Shown: piece by piece, positions 9,510-19,556 of the stretch | How the letters are laid out: each line of letters begins with the position of its first letter | How positions within the stretch are numbered: the stretch's first letter is position 1 | From: XYD12-FULL-36-8 sp964391015 | GTDB lineage: Bacteria > Bacteroidota > Ignavibacteria > Ignavibacteriales > Ignavibacteriaceae | Direction of reading: 5' to 3' | DNA: 64,000 bases | Assembly (NCBI GenBank): GCA_964391015.1 | Contig: CAYMKU010000012.1 | Location: 28,263 to 92,262 of the forward strand | Made by a program: the position numbers and the translations under genes | Notes under the pieces: model-generated | Databases searched by the model: none | The model's input: only the letters and a program-made list of their open reading frames with translations | What the model was told of the DNA's origin: nothing

Positions 9510-10617
9510 ACAATTTATTCCTGTAGCTAATCCCAGATTAGGTTTTAAAGAAGAAAAAGGCAAATTCATAAAAGCCGCTGAATCTGTATTAGAAAATGGG
9601 ATGTACATTCTCGGAAATGAAGTATCATCATTCGAAAAGGAATTCGCTGAATATATTGGAGTTAATTATTGTGTTGGTGTTGCTAATGGAACTGATGCAA
9701 TTGCAATTGCACTTAAAGGACTTGGTATTAAACCTGGTAATGAGGTTATTACTGTTTCGCATTCTGCAGTAGCAACTGTTGCCGCCATTGAAATGGTTGG
9801 AGCTATACCAGTATTCGCAGACATCGAACAGGATACAAGATGCATTGATCCAGAAAAAATTCAGAAGCTTTTTTCATCAAAAACAAAGGCAATCATTCCT
9901 GTACACATTTATGGGCAGCCAGCAAAAATAAAGGAAATTATATCATTAGCTCATGAAAGAAATATTAAAGTATTAGAGGATTGTGCACAAGCACATGGCG
10001 CCAAAGTGAATGGTAAAAAAACCGGATCCTTTGGCGATGCAGCTGCTTTCAGCTTTTATCCTACTAAGAATTTAGGTGCACTGGGGGATGGCGGAGCCAT
10101 AGTTACCAACTCATCTGAAATATTCGAAAAACTTTTTGCTATTCGACAATACGGCTGGAAAGAAAGATACATCAGTGATGTTCCCGGAGTTAATTCACGG
10201 TTAGATGAACTTCAAGCAGCGTTTTTGAGAATAAAATTACAAAAACTTGACAAGGATAATGCCCGAAGGAATGAAATTGCGAAAAGATATTCGATGACAA
10301 TCCAAAATTCAAATTTAAAACCACCGACAATTATCTCAAATACTTATCACGCATATCATTTATATGTAATCGAATCTGAAAAACGTGAGGAACTTTCCAG
10401 ATTTCTTAGATTCCGTGAAATTGGAACTGCTTTACATTATCCTCTGCCAATCCACTTGCAACCTGCCTACAAGGGAAGAATTAGAGGTGAGAATGAACTT
10501 CAAAATACTGAACAACTTTACAAAAACATTTTGACCATACCAATGTTTCCAGAATTACTTGATAATGAAGTACAAAGAGTCGTTGAAGCGCTTATTGATT
10601 GGACCATCAATGGCTAA
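9502..10617 (+). CDS. DegT/DnrJ/EryC1/StrS sugar aminotransferase
   Basis: A 371-residue PLP enzyme that transfers an amino group to a keto-sugar nucleotide. I start it at ATG 9502, inside the end of the SDR gene (ATGAGTGA overlap), because homologues begin near FIPVANPRLGF; a longer frame from 9436 has no support. The PLP lysine is K189 in FSFYPTKNLGALGDGG, with ANGTDAIAIAL and EDCAQAHGA also visible. Size and motifs fit the family making 3- or 4-amino-deoxy sugars (FdtB, PglE or DesV-like). With rmlA and the SDR upstream it forms an amino-sugar cassette; the exact product cannot be set from the sequence. Confidence 0.92.
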   Translation: MSEQFIPVANPRLGFKEEKGKFIKAAESVLENGMYILGNEVSSFEKEFAEYIGVNYCVGVANGTDAIAIALKGLGIKPGNEVITVSHSAVATVAAIEMVGAIPVFADIEQDTRCIDPEKIQKLFSSKTKAIIPVHIYGQPAKIKEIISLAHERNIKVLEDCAQAHGAKVNGKKTGSFGDAAAFSFYPTKNLGALGDGGAIVTNSSEIFEKLFAIRQYGWKERYISDVPGVNSRLDELQAAFLRIKLQKLDKDNARRNEIAKRYSMTIQNSNLKPPTIISNTYHAYHLYVIESEKREELSRFLRFREIGTALHYPLPIHLQPAYKGRIRGENELQNTEQLYKNILTIPMFPELLDNEVQRVVEALIDWTING

Positions 10618-10702
10618 ACTTTTTTCTTCCCAGTAATTAATTACACCAAAAAATATTTATAGCTCGTGACAATGCGAAGCAATAAATAACTTTCGATAAG
10701 AT

Positions 10703-11611
10703 ATGCCAAACACATTAGCACATTTAGGAATCGGTGGATTTTTTACAAGAACTTTTATAAAAAAAGCCGACTTGAAATGGGTATATATTGGTGCCGTTAT
10801 CCCAGACTTTCCATGGATTCTTCAAAGAATTGTATCGGCATTTGCTCCTTCCATTAATGTTTACAATCTTCGTTTATATTGCATTGCACTGGCATCATTA
10901 TTTATCTCATTGACACTCAGTGCCGCCATAGCTAACCTAACTAGAAATACTAAACGAGTTTTTTTGATTTTAGCAACAGGTGCAGTAATTCATTTATTAC
11001 TTGATTCAATTGAGATTAAATGGGCAAACGGCGTACATCTTTTTGCTCCTTTTAATTGGCATTTATTTAATGCAGGATTATTTTGGCCAGAAGATATACC
11101 AATATATCTGCTAACCCTCTTTGGAATTTTTTATGTCACCTTTAACACTAAGAAACTTCTACAAACATCTTTCCAATATCGTATTAATTCAAAGAAAAAA
11201 ATAATTGCGGCATTTATTTTACTCATATTGTATTTTTCTCTTCCCTTCTCTGTAATGGAAGATATTGAAGCAAACAATAACCACTTTGTAAAAACATTAA
11301 GAGACATCGAACATCGCCCCGGAAGTTACTTCGAAATTGATAGAGGTTATTACATAGACTCAAATGATGGGGACAAATTTAGGACTCCATTCAAAGAAGA
11401 ATTAATAGTTGCCAATTTAAATCTTACAACTTCCGAAAGCATGTCCATCCGTGCAAAATTTATTTCCCAGGACGAAATCTACATAATTGAATACCATACA
11501 CATCATAATCGGGATTTATACTCATACGTCGGACTTGTGGTTATATTAATTCTATTTATAGCTTTGCTCGTAAGAAATTCTAAAAACAAATTTCAACTAA
11601 ACAATTTTTAA
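10703..11611 (+). CDS. YdjM/DUF457-like membrane protein (putative metal-dependent hydrolase)
   Basis: A 302-residue membrane protein. The N terminus MPNTLAHLGIG and the motif GAVIPDFPWI, followed by a segment HLLLDSIEIKW and HLFAPFNW, are the His/Asp pattern of the YdjM/DUF457 and related membrane-bound hydrolases. About six hydrophobic spans are visible, with a soluble loop at roughly 200-265. Enzyme activity in these families is largely predicted from conserved His and Asp. It lies between the amino-sugar cassette and a bidirectional terminator; a role in polysaccharide or lipid handling is only suggested by position. Confidence 0.75.
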   Translation: MPNTLAHLGIGGFFTRTFIKKADLKWVYIGAVIPDFPWILQRIVSAFAPSINVYNLRLYCIALASLFISLTLSAAIANLTRNTKRVFLILATGAVIHLLLDSIEIKWANGVHLFAPFNWHLFNAGLFWPEDIPIYLLTLFGIFYVTFNTKKLLQTSFQYRINSKKKIIAAFILLILYFSLPFSVMEDIEANNNHFVKTLRDIEHRPGSYFEIDRGYYIDSNDGDKFRTPFKEELIVANLNLTTSESMSIRAKFISQDEIYIIEYHTHHNRDLYSYVGLVVILILFIALLVRNSKNKFQLNNF

Positions 11612-11634
11612 CCTATTGCAGATAATCAAAAATA

Positions 11635-11671
11635 AAAAAGCCGACAAGTTTTCACCTTGTCGGCTTTTTTT
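11635..11671. terminator. Bidirectional terminator between convergent genes
   Basis: Inverted repeat AAAAAGCCGACAAG / CTTGTCGGCTTTTT with a 7-base loop and T runs on both strands. It separates the convergent YdjM-like gene and the T9SS cargo gene and should serve both. Confidence 0.93.
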
Positions 11672-11686
11672 AGATACAGCTCATAA

Positions 11687-14339
11687 CTACTTGATTAGAA
11701 TCATTCTCTTAGTTGAAGTAAACGTAGAACCATTAAATCCACGAGCATTAATCATGTAGAAATAAACACCACTAGATAGACGCACTGCATTAAATATAGT
11801 TTCATGAACTCCTGCTTCAAGTGTTGCGTTCAAAATATTTGTAACTTCTTGGCCTAAAGCATTATAGAGTTTTATACTAACATTTGAGGTTACTGGAAGT
11901 GCAAATCTAATAGTAGTAGATGGATTAAATGGATTAGGATAATTTTGCTCTAGTGAATATTCCTTTGGCAATCCTAAGTCAACATCAATAATTTTTGAAT
12001 AGGTGATTGATCCATCAAAATCAACCTGCTTCAATCTATAGAAATATTTTCCATATAGTACTGATTTATCCAAGTAAGTGTAATTAGTTTGTGCTGTTGT
12101 TGATCCTTTTCCTTTAACAAAAGCTAAGTCAATAAATTTGTTATTTTCTTTACCTCGTTGAATTGAGAAGCCAGCGTTGTTTATTTCAGAAGCTGTTTCC
12201 CACTTAAGGAGAACATTACCATCTGTAACATCAGCAATAAACGAAATAAGTTCAACAGGTACTCGTATGTCAGCTACATTACTAAGACCAGAAATCAGGT
12301 ATGAATTGAATGCATAAACCCGATACTGATAAGTGGAATCTAACATTACCGTTGAATCAATATATAATGTTGTGTTAGATAAAACAGAATCAAGTATTAA
12401 GAACGGTGCCAATGAAGTTGAATCTCCAGATTTTCGCTCTATAATAAACCCCAATTCATTCGTTGAATTATCAACCCAATGTAATTGGACATATTGGCTG
12501 TCCGCTCCGAATAATCTGGCAGAAAGCAATGTTGGAGCATTCAATGTTGACAGCACCGTTGTCACTGATGCTACATTCGTGTATTCTGATTGTAGGAAAC
12601 TGTTATATCCTTTAACTCTGAATGTATAGGTTGTCGTATCTGATAATGTCGAATCTACATATGCAGTAACATTTGCTCCTAATGTTCCTACTACTGCATA
12701 AGGATTTACACTTGATGAATCTCCGGTCTTTCTCTCAACTGTAAATCCAGTTTCATTTGTCGAATTATCTTGCCATGACAACAATGCTCGGTTTATTTGT
12801 GTCGTACTCAAATTTGCTGCTAAGTTAGTTGGATTTGCTAACGTTGACAGCACCGTTGTCACTGATGCTACATTCGTGTATTCTGATTGTAGGAAACNNN
12901 NNNNNNNNNNNNNNNNNNNNNNNNNNNNNNNNNNNNNNNNNNNNNNNNNNNNNNNNNNNNNNNNNNNNNNNNNNNNNNNNNNNNNNNNNNNNNNNNNGCC
13001 ATGACAACAATGCTCGGTTTATTTGTGTCGTACTCAAATTTGCTGCTAAGTTTGTTGGTGCTGGAACTGGTGGAATGATAACTTTTAATAAAGCTGTATC
13101 ACTTGTATCACTGCCAGATGCTGTAACAACTACTCTATAAACCGAACCGCTGTCAGCTTGAGTAGTTGGAAACAATGTATATGTTGAGTCAGTTGCTCCA
13201 GAAATATTTACACCATTTTTCTGCCACTGATATGCAGGCGGAGTATCACTAACAACCCGACAAGTAAAAGTTACAGAATCTCCTATTAATACTTGAGCAG
13301 GTTGAGGTTGTCCAATAATAAATGGTCTAAGAAATCTTGAAACCCCGAGAGAATAATTTTGAGTCACTTCTGGTGCATCGAGTGCTCGATCATATATGGC
13401 TGTTAAATAGTAAATACCTTCCCATTCATTAAAACCATTATTCATGGCTAAAGATAATTGAGTTCCGAAATCATCTGTCCAATTTGAAAGATTCCCACCA
13501 ATTGAGCTTGAGGCAACTTCAACACCATTTCTAAAAATTTTTGAAACACCATTTTTATGTGTAAAAACAAGGTGTATTTTTTGTTCAAGGTTTAAAGGTA
13601 AATTTTCTGATGTTCCAGGTATTCCTCTATTATTTGTATTTGTGGTTCTTATTAAATAATTATATCCCAAATAATTCTCAACTTCGAAATCCACCTCAAC
13701 ACCCGACCGTGCAAGACTAATAACCTTTCTATTATCAGTGCCATTTAATGATCTGATCCACAACTCAACTGTCATTTCATTACTTCCTTTAATAGAATTA
13801 ACTATTCGAGAGATTGCTGCAGGATCAGTTGATTTGATCCTAGCGCTATCACCAACAAAAAGTCCCTCAGTATAACTCCAGTTTGTTCTCGCTGGAACTT
13901 CTATCGTAAGGTCTACAGGGGGATTAAGCCCTGCCAAATCATGTATAATATTACCACTTCCTTCATTGAAAATGTAACCAACTATAAGATTTTCGCTTAC
14001 CCGTGAACCTGATTCGGTTACATACAGCTTAGCAGTTAAACTCGTATCGCTACCATATGAATTAGTAACAACGACTTTAAATTCAGATCCATTATCAGCT
14101 AAGACAGTCGCTGGAGTTGTATAAACTGAATCATTCGAACTACCTATTGCTATATTATTTTTAAACCATTCAAATGTAAGTGAATCTCCGGATGAGCTGA
14201 CGGAAAATATAGCTGTCTGTCCTTCAATCACACCCCGAGAAGAAGGCTCACTTGTAATAACAGGTGCCTGGGCAAACAGGTTGAAGGTAAATAATGCAAG
14301 AATTACGAAAAAAATATGCGTAAAATTATCTTTTCTCAT
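11687..14339 (-). CDS. T9SS-exported multidomain surface protein (Ig-like, LamG-like, Fn3 repeats), interrupted by an assembly gap
   Basis: One gene is split by 100 N. The start is best at ATG 14339 (MRKDNFTHIFF), preceded by CAAGGAGTAACAT; an upstream in-frame ATG at 14384 would add 15 residues before the signal peptide. After a signal peptide ending LFAQ come an Ig-like domain, a LamG/concanavalin-like domain, a second Ig-like domain, at least three Fn3 domains and a C-terminal T9SS type A sorting domain (SLEQNYPNPFNPSTTIRFA, ending KRMILIK). The two sides of the gap are in different frames, so the 100 N is a nominal length; frame continuity requires a multiple of three. It lies head-on to the polysaccharide genes, and its product should be exported and anchored at the cell surface. 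Confidence 0.88.
12546..13052. repeat. Near-identical Fn3-encoding repeats flanking the gap
   Basis: Two different 55-base stretches each occur twice and exactly. The copy at 12546-12600 recurs at 12843-12897, ending at the gap. The copy at 12772-12826 recurs at 12998-13052, starting at the other edge of the gap. The repeat period is 297 bp (99 residues), the size of one Fn3 domain with linker. If the missing part is one more unit it should be 171 bp, like 12601-12771, which is also a multiple of three. Confidence 0.9.
12898..12997. other. Assembly gap (100 N) inside the T9SS surface-protein gene
   Basis: Exactly 100 N, bounded on each side by a perfect 55-base repeat; the length is nominal rather than measured. 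Confidence 0.99.
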
Positions 14340-14676
14340 TATGTTACTCCTTGTGTTATGAATAAAAGATATAATTAATATCAAATTTAACTTATTTCGC
14401 TAAAACTTGCTACAATTTATATGCCGATGAGTTATTTTGAGAAAATGTATCATTCTAAGTTTTTTAATTATCTTGGTCTGGCATTTGCTTAAATTTTGCA
14501 AAAGTATATGTTTTTATAAATAACTTACTTTTGTATCGGTAAATCGCGAGAGTAAAAGAGAAATTTTTCGGTATTATTAACTTGGTTCACACCTATTTTT
14601 GCAAAGTAAAAATAATGGGAACACAAATTTCCCATGTTCAAATAATTACTGTGAAGTATTTCCAAAGGAAAAGAAA
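14340..14676. other. Divergent intergenic region
   Basis: AT-rich spacer between the T9SS gene and the first 2-epimerase gene. It must hold both promoters, but no box stands out enough to call. An in-frame TTG at 14599 would extend the epimerase by 26 residues that lack family similarity. Confidence 0.5.
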
Positions 14677-15765
14677 TTGAAAAAGGTTATTTCTGTTGTT
14701 GGCGCCAGACCCAACTTTATGAAGGTTGCGCCTATTCATAAGGCATTCCAAAATTATACAAATAAAGTAAAGCATTTGATTTGTCATACTGGGCAGCATT
14801 ACGATGAAAAAATGTCGAAGGTTTTTTTTGAAGACCTTGAGATGCCTTATCCAGATTTCTATCTCGGTGTGGGTTCAGGTTCACACGCCGAACAAACAGC
14901 CAATGTAATGATTGCATTCGAAAAGGTTTTATTATCAGAAAAACCTGATTTAATTGTTGTTGTAGGTGATGTTAACTCTACTGTTGCTTGCAGTTTAGTT
15001 GCGGCTAAATTAAATATTAAAGTAGCACATGTTGAAGCTGGGTTAAGAAGTTTTGATCGCACTATGCCAGAAGAAATCAATAGGTTATTAACTGATGCTA
15101 TTTCTGATCACCTATTTGTTTCAGAAAAAAGCGGACTTGTAAATCTTAAGAACGAAAATATCCAGCAGAATAAAATTCACTTTGTGGGCAATGTAATGAT
15201 TGATAGCCTGGCTCAATATCTACCAAAAGCAAATTCATCAACAATATTAAGAGAATATTCATTAAGTCCATCAAACTACATATTGGTTACCTTACACCGG
15301 CCTTCGAATGTTGATTCAAAAGAATTTTTAAACAGCTTGATTTCTTTATTCGAAACTCTTGCCAATGACAGAAAAATTATTTTTCCTATCCACCCAAGGA
15401 CGAAAAAAAACTTGCAGGAGATCGGCTATAATCTTAATCAAAATGAAAACATCATTCTAACAGATCCTATAGGTTATATAGATTTTCTTTCCTTAACAAA
15501 AAATGCAGAATTAATAATCACAGACAGCGGAGGTATTCAGGAAGAAAGCACTTATTTAAAAGTACAATGCCTTACAGTTAGAAATAATACTGAAAGACCA
15601 GTTACAGTGGAAGTTGGAACAAATCAACTTATTGGAACTAATCTAAAAAAAGTTGAGCGAGCTGCTGTCGAAATAATTCATGGTAAAATAAAATCCGGTA
15701 ATATACCTGAACTATGGGATGGAAGAGCTGCTGAAAGGATCACCGAAATATTAAGCAAGGATTGA
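14677..15765 (+). CDS. wecB: Non-hydrolysing UDP-N-acetylglucosamine 2-epimerase
   Basis: A 362-residue enzyme that interconverts UDP-GlcNAc and UDP-ManNAc. I start it at TTG 14677 because AAAGGAAAAG lies just upstream and the family's first strand follows at once (KKVISVVGARPNFMK). The catalytic set is visible: Asp in VVVGDVNST, Glu in HVEAGLRS, Glu in MPEEINR, His in LVTLHRPSN, and the UDP site near DSGGIQEES and NNTERPVT. It stands alone with over 600 non-coding bases after it, so it may be transcribed separately. A second, more classical WecB lies 3 kb downstream; the two are clearly diverged and probably serve different sugars or pathways. Confidence 0.92.
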   Translation: MKKVISVVGARPNFMKVAPIHKAFQNYTNKVKHLICHTGQHYDEKMSKVFFEDLEMPYPDFYLGVGSGSHAEQTANVMIAFEKVLLSEKPDLIVVVGDVNSTVACSLVAAKLNIKVAHVEAGLRSFDRTMPEEINRLLTDAISDHLFVSEKSGLVNLKNENIQQNKIHFVGNVMIDSLAQYLPKANSSTILREYSLSPSNYILVTLHRPSNVDSKEFLNSLISLFETLANDRKIIFPIHPRTKKNLQEIGYNLNQNENIILTDPIGYIDFLSLTKNAELIITDSGGIQEESTYLKVQCLTVRNNTERPVTVEVGTNQLIGTNLKKVERAAVEIIHGKIKSGNIPELWDGRAAERITEILSKD

Positions 15766-16399
15766 GGAAAGAAATTCTTTTCAATTAATTCTATAGAAGC
15801 ACGCTTATAGGAAATTGACTTATCAAAGATGGTTGTGTATTCGCGCTTCGAAATTGGCTTTACAGTAATGTGAGTTGAATGATTAGCAATGAAAAAAACT
15901 TTTTATGTTCTTAAATTTGGATTGAAAAATCTTCATGTTCGGTCAAAATGTCATGTTCGTAACTAAATAATTAAAATGATATTAGAAGATAAATTTGTTC
16001 GTTTTTGATCAATTTTTGAATAATTAGGTTAACTTAGCTGATCGAGATCATATCGAAAGCATATCGAGAGATCATCGAGAGCATAGTATTTGGTATATAT
16101 TTTCATAACGTTATAAAAAGGGGTGTGCCAAAAAGTCAAAAAATTTGTTACGATCAGTGTAATATTTTAATTACTGTTTTAATTGGATTTGATCGTGAAA
16201 TCAAGACATAATCCAACAATCCAATTGGTAAATAAGAAATGATTTTCAACCTGTGCAACTTGACGTTTTTTATAATAATATTGTAATAACATTAACGAAA
16301 TGAAATTTCCGTACTTGATATTGTGATTGACTTGGCGAAGCTGTATTTAAAGCGATTCTCTTCAAATCAAAATCATTAGGAAATTAGTTTAATTATTAA
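15766..16399. other. 634-base intergenic region without a gene
   Basis: No credible ORF. The stretch 16040-16086 has several imperfect copies of ATCGAGA/ATCGAAA. It probably holds the promoter for the long downstream gene run. A pyrimidine-poor GTGTGCCAAAAAGTC stretch at about 16124 has no clear meaning. Confidence 0.4.
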
Positions 16400-18379
16400 A
16401 TGCACCTATCTATAAAGCACATAAATTATCAAACTCCATTTATTTTATTGGGAGCGAGCATTATCCTTGGATTCTTTTTTAGAATTAATGGATTAGGCAA
16501 TGGCGGCTTTTCCAATAGTGATGAATATTATATCGCAAAATCAGTACACCATATACTAGAATACGGTGTACCTGCTTATCCACTGGGGGGATATTACACA
16601 AGAGGTCTTATTTACCAATACCTTTCGGCTCTGCTAATTATCATTACAGGAATTAACGATGAATTTGCACTTAGAATAATACCGCTAATTTTTAACCTGC
16701 TAGCCATTCCAGCATTATATTTACTCGGGAAGAAAGTCGGTGGTAAAATAATTGGCGGCTCAATTGTTTTTCTTTTTTGTTTTTCAACCTTAGAGATAGA
16801 GTATGCCCGTTTAGCAAGGTATTATACTCCTTTCCAGACTTTATTTATCTGGTACATTTATTTTTTAATTAACGTAGTAATTGAAAAAAAAGCCAGTCAC
16901 TTCAAATGGCTGCTGATCATTAGTACAGCCGGGATTTTTATGTATGAAGGTGGAATATTTCTTACTCTCCTCAATTTCATTCCATTCATTTGGATCAAAG
17001 AAAAGCCTAATGTTTCTAAAATTTTATATTCGATTATAATCTTCTGCACAGCAATTGTTTACTTAAAAATTGATTTTAGAAATTATGGAGTAATAAATTA
17101 TCTCCCGACCGATGTAAAAATTCCCGTAGAAAATGGTATTGCTCCCATTGACTTGCCCCATTTATTCATTCAAACAGTCTCAAGCCCAATTTTATATTCA
17201 TTATTTTTCATATTAGTTGCAATAAGCATTTTTTATGGGGCATTCCTGATTAATAGTACAATTGAAAAACGTACGAAGTTAATATTTCTACTCGCTGTTT
17301 TACTTTCTTTATTCAATTTGTTCGGATTAATTTTCGTTTCATTAATAATATTTTACCTAATAGGATGGATTAAACACGAAGAGATTAAAAGCAAAGCATT
17401 TTACCTTTTGCTGATAGTCCTCTCTTTAAATTTTATATCATATTTTATTTTTGCATTAAATACAAATTCTTGGCTAAGATACTTCCCAGAGGAATCCTCA
17501 ATCTTGATTAATAAAATTATATGGATACTTGTTAATTACCCCAATTTCTATGAAAAGTTATTGATACCATGGTTTTCATCCTTACCCATTCTTACAACAA
17601 CCATCTTTTCATCATTCATAATTTATCTTATAATTAACTTTATTAAATCACCAACGGCTGACAGGCATTCAATTGAAGGTACAAATTTTTTACTTTCAAC
17701 TGTTATTGTTCTTATCAGTCTAGTTGCAATTTTAAAGACGCCCTACAATGATGTTCGATACACTTTTTTCATTTACCCAATTCTAGTGCTGCTCTTTCTT
17801 TTTTCTATAAAATATATTTCCGAATCCATATTTAACAAATCAACCAAATCAATAATAGTTTACAGCTCATTTTTTATCTTCTTCGTTTTATTTTCATCAG
17901 ATTATAACGCAAACCACCTCTTAAAAATAGGTAGCAATGAAGTTAGATATAGAACTATTTATCAACCAGCACAAGAAAACATCTATTACTATCAAGAGGA
18001 TTATATTTCACCAGCTACAAAAATAAACAAGAACCTATCGGCAGGTGATTTGGTAGTGACTACTCAAGCTCCCATCGAATATTATTTGAAAAGATTAGAT
18101 TACAAGTATCTTGACTTCAGAGATATGGAATTCTCCATTAGATCACGAAATAACGGACATAAAGAAGTTTGGACAAACGCTAATCTAATTTATAAAGAAG
18201 ATGATTTCCTAAATTTATTGAAGCACTCAAAATCAACCATTTGGTTAAGTGATTTTTCAGATAAAAGACCTGGTGTCAGCCAATTAGAAAAAAAAATAAA
18301 TTCAGAATTTTCACAACATCTTTTCTATGTTAATTTTGACAGCACAATTAATGTATTTAAGATACCACCAATGAAATAA
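16400..18379 (+). CDS. GT-C fold glycosyltransferase (family 39/ArnT-like), multi-pass membrane protein
   Basis: A 659-residue inner-membrane protein with about eleven to thirteen hydrophobic spans in the first 500 residues and a soluble periplasmic C-terminal part. The acidic motif in the first loop (GGFSNSDEYYIAKSV) and the second-loop pattern YARLARYYTPFQT match the GT-C superfamily (PMT/ArnT/GT39). These enzymes move a sugar from a polyprenyl-phosphate carrier onto a lipid, glycan or protein. It precedes wecB by 16 bases and opens the dense part of the locus. No good Shine-Dalgarno is seen before the ATG. The acceptor is unknown. Confidence 0.85.
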   Translation: MHLSIKHINYQTPFILLGASIILGFFFRINGLGNGGFSNSDEYYIAKSVHHILEYGVPAYPLGGYYTRGLIYQYLSALLIIITGINDEFALRIIPLIFNLLAIPALYLLGKKVGGKIIGGSIVFLFCFSTLEIEYARLARYYTPFQTLFIWYIYFLINVVIEKKASHFKWLLIISTAGIFMYEGGIFLTLLNFIPFIWIKEKPNVSKILYSIIIFCTAIVYLKIDFRNYGVINYLPTDVKIPVENGIAPIDLPHLFIQTVSSPILYSLFFILVAISIFYGAFLINSTIEKRTKLIFLLAVLLSLFNLFGLIFVSLIIFYLIGWIKHEEIKSKAFYLLLIVLSLNFISYFIFALNTNSWLRYFPEESSILINKIIWILVNYPNFYEKLLIPWFSSLPILTTTIFSSFIIYLIINFIKSPTADRHSIEGTNFLLSTVIVLISLVAILKTPYNDVRYTFFIYPILVLLFLFSIKYISESIFNKSTKSIIVYSSFFIFFVLFSSDYNANHLLKIGSNEVRYRTIYQPAQENIYYYQEDYISPATKINKNLSAGDLVVTTQAPIEYYLKRLDYKYLDFRDMEFSIRSRNNGHKEVWTNANLIYKEDDFLNLLKHSKSTIWLSDFSDKRPGVSQLEKKINSEFSQHLFYVNFDSTINVFKIPPMK

Positions 18380-18395
18380 GAACCGCATAATTAGC

Positions 18396-19514
18396 ATGAA
18401 GTACAAAAAAATCTCTATAATATTCGGAACACGGCCTGAAGCAATAAAACTTGCCCCGGTAATTCTAGAATTAAAAAAATACTGCGAGCTTGAAATTAAT
18501 ATTTGCGTTACTGCGCAGCATAGGGAAATGCTTGATCAAGTTTTAGAAGTTTTTAACATTAAGCCTGATGTCGACTTGAACATAATGAAGGCAAATCAAT
18601 CATTATCAGAATTAACACACCGCGCGATAAAACTGCTTGATGAATATTTTTTAGAACATAAGCCGGATATTATTTTAGTCCAAGGTGATACGACAACAGT
18701 TTTTGCAGCTTCGCTTGCAGCATTTTATCATAAAATAGCAATTGGACACGTCGAGGCAGGGTTAAGAACTTGGAATAAGTTCTCCCCTTTCCCTGAGGAA
18801 ATTAATAGAGTATTAACAACTAAGCTAACAGATATTCATTTTGCTCCTACACAGCTTTCAAAAGATAATCTATTAAAGGAAGGAATAAGCGAAGAGAAGA
18901 TTTTTATTACCGGGAATACAGTTATAGATGCTCTTTTTATTGCACGAGATAAGATAAAAAACAAGAAGGTTTCTATTCCCGGCTTATCAATTGATTTTAC
19001 TGTTCAGGAGAATAGTATAATTCTTATAACTGGTCATCGGCGAGAGAATTTTGGTGAAGGATTTCTGCAGATTTGCCAAGCAATAGCAGAACTTGCCGAT
19101 AAATTCACGCAGTACAATTTTGTGTACCCGGTTCATCTAAATCCGAATGTTCGGAAACCGGTATTTGATATTTTATCAAAACAAAAAAACATTTTCCTAA
19201 TTGAACCACTTACCTATCTCCCTTTTATTTACCTAATGGATAAATCAAAAATTATCTTAACCGATTCAGGCGGAGTACAGGAGGAAGCACCAAGTCTCGG
19301 CAAGCCTGTGTTGGTTATGAGAGAAAATACTGAAAGACCTGAGGGTGTTGATGCGGGGACAGTCAGACTTGTCGGAGCTAAAAAGGATATGATTGTTAAA
19401 GAAGCAACTAAACTTCTAACAGACGAAACAGAATATTTAAAAATGGCTAATGCTGTTAATCCATACGGAGATGGAATGGCTTCAAAAAGAATCGCTGATA
19501 TTTTGCTGAAATAA
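18396..19514 (+). CDS. wecB: UDP-N-acetylglucosamine 2-epimerase (non-hydrolysing)
   Basis: A 372-residue classical WecB producing UDP-ManNAc. Visible active-site segments are IIFGTRPEAIKLAPV, QGDTTTVFAAS (Asp), HVEAGLRT (Glu), FPEEINRV (Glu), ITGHRRENFGEG (His), and the UDP-binding DSGGVQEEAPSLGKPVLVMR. It lies 16 bases after the GT-C gene and 42 before the flippase, so it is within the main transcription unit. It suggests ManNAc or ManNAcA in the repeat unit. The duplication with the gene at 14677 is worth noting: the two differ strongly in sequence. Confidence 0.95.
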   Translation: MKYKKISIIFGTRPEAIKLAPVILELKKYCELEINICVTAQHREMLDQVLEVFNIKPDVDLNIMKANQSLSELTHRAIKLLDEYFLEHKPDIILVQGDTTTVFAASLAAFYHKIAIGHVEAGLRTWNKFSPFPEEINRVLTTKLTDIHFAPTQLSKDNLLKEGISEEKIFITGNTVIDALFIARDKIKNKKVSIPGLSIDFTVQENSIILITGHRRENFGEGFLQICQAIAELADKFTQYNFVYPVHLNPNVRKPVFDILSKQKNIFLIEPLTYLPFIYLMDKSKIILTDSGGVQEEAPSLGKPVLVMRENTERPEGVDAGTVRLVGAKKDMIVKEATKLLTDETEYLKMANAVNPYGDGMASKRIADILLK

Positions 19515-19556
19515 ACTTATTTAATATATTTTTTAATCGCATTATAAAATAAATTC

